A stretch of 64,000 nt of DNA from Hyphomicrobiales bacterium (GTDB lineage Bacteria; Pseudomonadota; Alphaproteobacteria; Rhizobiales; Rhizobiaceae). Positions 63,420-64,000 of this stretch are shown in pieces (the stretch's first letter is position 1; every line of letters starts with the position of its first letter). The stretch covers positions 186,001 through 250,000 of the forward strand of contig UBMP01000004.1 in the NCBI GenBank assembly GCA_900466575.1. The letters are read 5' to 3'. Both the position numbers and the translations under genes were made by a program. The notes under the pieces were generated by a model, which saw nothing but the letters and a program-made list of their open reading frames with translations, was not told the DNA's origin and searched no databases.

Positions 63420-64000
63420 ATGGCGCGTAATGCCGGCGATCATCAATTGCCGCTGGAATTCCCGTTCGAGGAACAGACCTCGCGCGATGACCTGCGCGTG
63501 GCGGCGCCCCTGCGAGCAGCGGTGCGGATCGTCGATGGCTGGCCGAACTGGCCGTCGCCGGTCGTGATCCTTGTCGGTCCGGTCGGCTGCGGCAAGTCGC
63601 ATCTTGCCAGCATTTGGCGCGAAAATGCTGACGCGGTGAGCATCGATCCCGTCGCGGGTTCCAACGCCGCGCTCCAGGCCGCAGCCCATCCCGTTCTCTT
63701 CGAGGATGTGGACCGCCGTCCATTCGATGACGCCGAACTGTTCCATGTCATCAACTCGGTTCGCGAGAATGGCACATCGCTGCTGATGACGGCTCGCACC
63801 CTGCCATCCGCCTGGGATGTGACGCTTGCTGACCTGAAATCACGCCTGCGCGCCGCCACCGTCGTCGAGATCGGTGAGCCGGATGAGGAATTGCTGGCTG
63901 AGGTGCTGATCAAGCTTTTTTCCGACAGGCAGGTGGCTGTCGAGGACAAGCTGATCGCCTATATCGCCGCGCGGATGGAGCGCTCCACGGAGGCCGCGCG
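63420..64000 (+). CDS. hdaA: DnaA-family regulator HdaA, cut by the window edge
   Basis: At least 193 residues are visible; the rest lies to the right. The N-terminus (QLPLEFPFEEQTSRDDL) is the clamp-binding-type segment, and the AAA+ domain has the Walker A GPVGCGKSH, a following DnaA-like region with FEDVDRR in place of the Walker B Asp-Asp motif, and the arrangement of Hda. Hda promotes ATP hydrolysis by DnaA after initiation. The ATG at 63420 has AGGAG ten bases before it. Position after purM and the PerM-like gene is the usual rhizobial one. Confidence 0.88.
   Translation, partial: MARNAGDHQLPLEFPFEEQTSRDDLRVAAPLRAAVRIVDGWPNWPSPVVILVGPVGCGKSHLASIWRENADAVSIDPVAGSNAALQAAAHPVLFEDVDRRPFDDAELFHVINSVRENGTSLLMTARTLPSAWDVTLADLKSRLRAATVVEIGEPDEELLAEVLIKLFSDRQVAVEDKLIAYIAARMERSTEAA

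Noticed and set aside
1-64000. tRNA, rRNA, CRISPR arrays, prophage or insertion sequences
   Set aside because: No cloverleaf-like sequence, spacer-repeat series, integrase, transposase or terminal inverted repeat was recognised by eye; a tRNA search program would be needed to exclude a missed tRNA.

Overview
The window is chromosomal DNA from an alphaproteobacterium of the order Rhizobiales, most likely family Rhizobiaceae (Rhizobium, Agrobacterium or Neorhizobium group; the genus cannot be fixed by eye). The reasons are the high-GC coding bias, the gene orders rpsF-rpsR-DUF2232-rplI, fabD-fabG-acpP-fabF-mltG-yicC-gmk, lptF-lptG-lptD-surA-like-pdxA-rsmA, moaE-moaD-pgsA-uvrC and purN-purM-perM-like-hdaA, a RopB/Omp25-type outer membrane protein, and two copies of an intergenic palindromic repeat of rhizobial type. 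Almost everything is housekeeping. I see no prophage, insertion sequence, CRISPR array, rRNA or tRNA gene.

Layout. 0-2.4 kb: the start of a DMT-family exporter (cut by the left edge), a PACE-type efflux protein and a Sad-like succinate-semialdehyde dehydrogenase. 2.5-6.7 kb, minus strand: cyclopropane fatty acid synthase, then the ribosomal operon rpsF-rpsR-DUF2232-rplI. 7-17 kb: a GGDEF/EAL protein with a periplasmic sensor, an RND efflux pump (adaptor and permease), a ChaA-type antiporter, a YidB-like protein, a secreted protein with a duplicated cysteine motif, and a methyltransferase. 17-25.6 kb: a Tas-like aldo/keto reductase, then the fatty acid synthesis cluster continuing into mltG, yicC and gmk. 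25.7-28.4 kb: a VIT-type metal transporter followed by a P1B metal-export ATPase.

28.4-39.7 kb: a minus-strand envelope operon (lptF, lptG, lptD, SurA-like chaperone, pdxA, rsmA) that builds the LPS exporter and ends in vitamin B6 and ribosome genes, a PAP2 phosphatase, then pepA and holC, the latter with an apparent CTG start. 39.7-49.8 kb: a deacetylase lipoprotein, an LprI-like protein, an ABC-F ATPase, a LysE exporter, a glutathione transferase, ndk, a lipoprotein, a CGNR zinc-finger protein divergent from a lone LivH-type permease across a perfect 18-bp-arm palindrome, and ung-moaE-moaD-pgsA. 50-64 kb: uvrC, a FolM-like SDR, the outer membrane protein, GST and RNase T2 genes, rlmJ, a molybdopterin oxidoreductase, a NudK-like hydrolase, a BON-domain protein, purN-purM, a CDP-alcohol transferase, an AI-2E/PerM-family protein and the start of hdaA (cut by the right edge).

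The less ordinary items are the CGNR/permease divergent promoter palindrome, the CTG start of holC, the VIT plus TPC-motif ATPase pair, the protein with two C-Y-A-K-KW-F-C modules, and a startless 60-codon coding remnant at 44.2 kb. I found no multi-gene system that looks wholly new.
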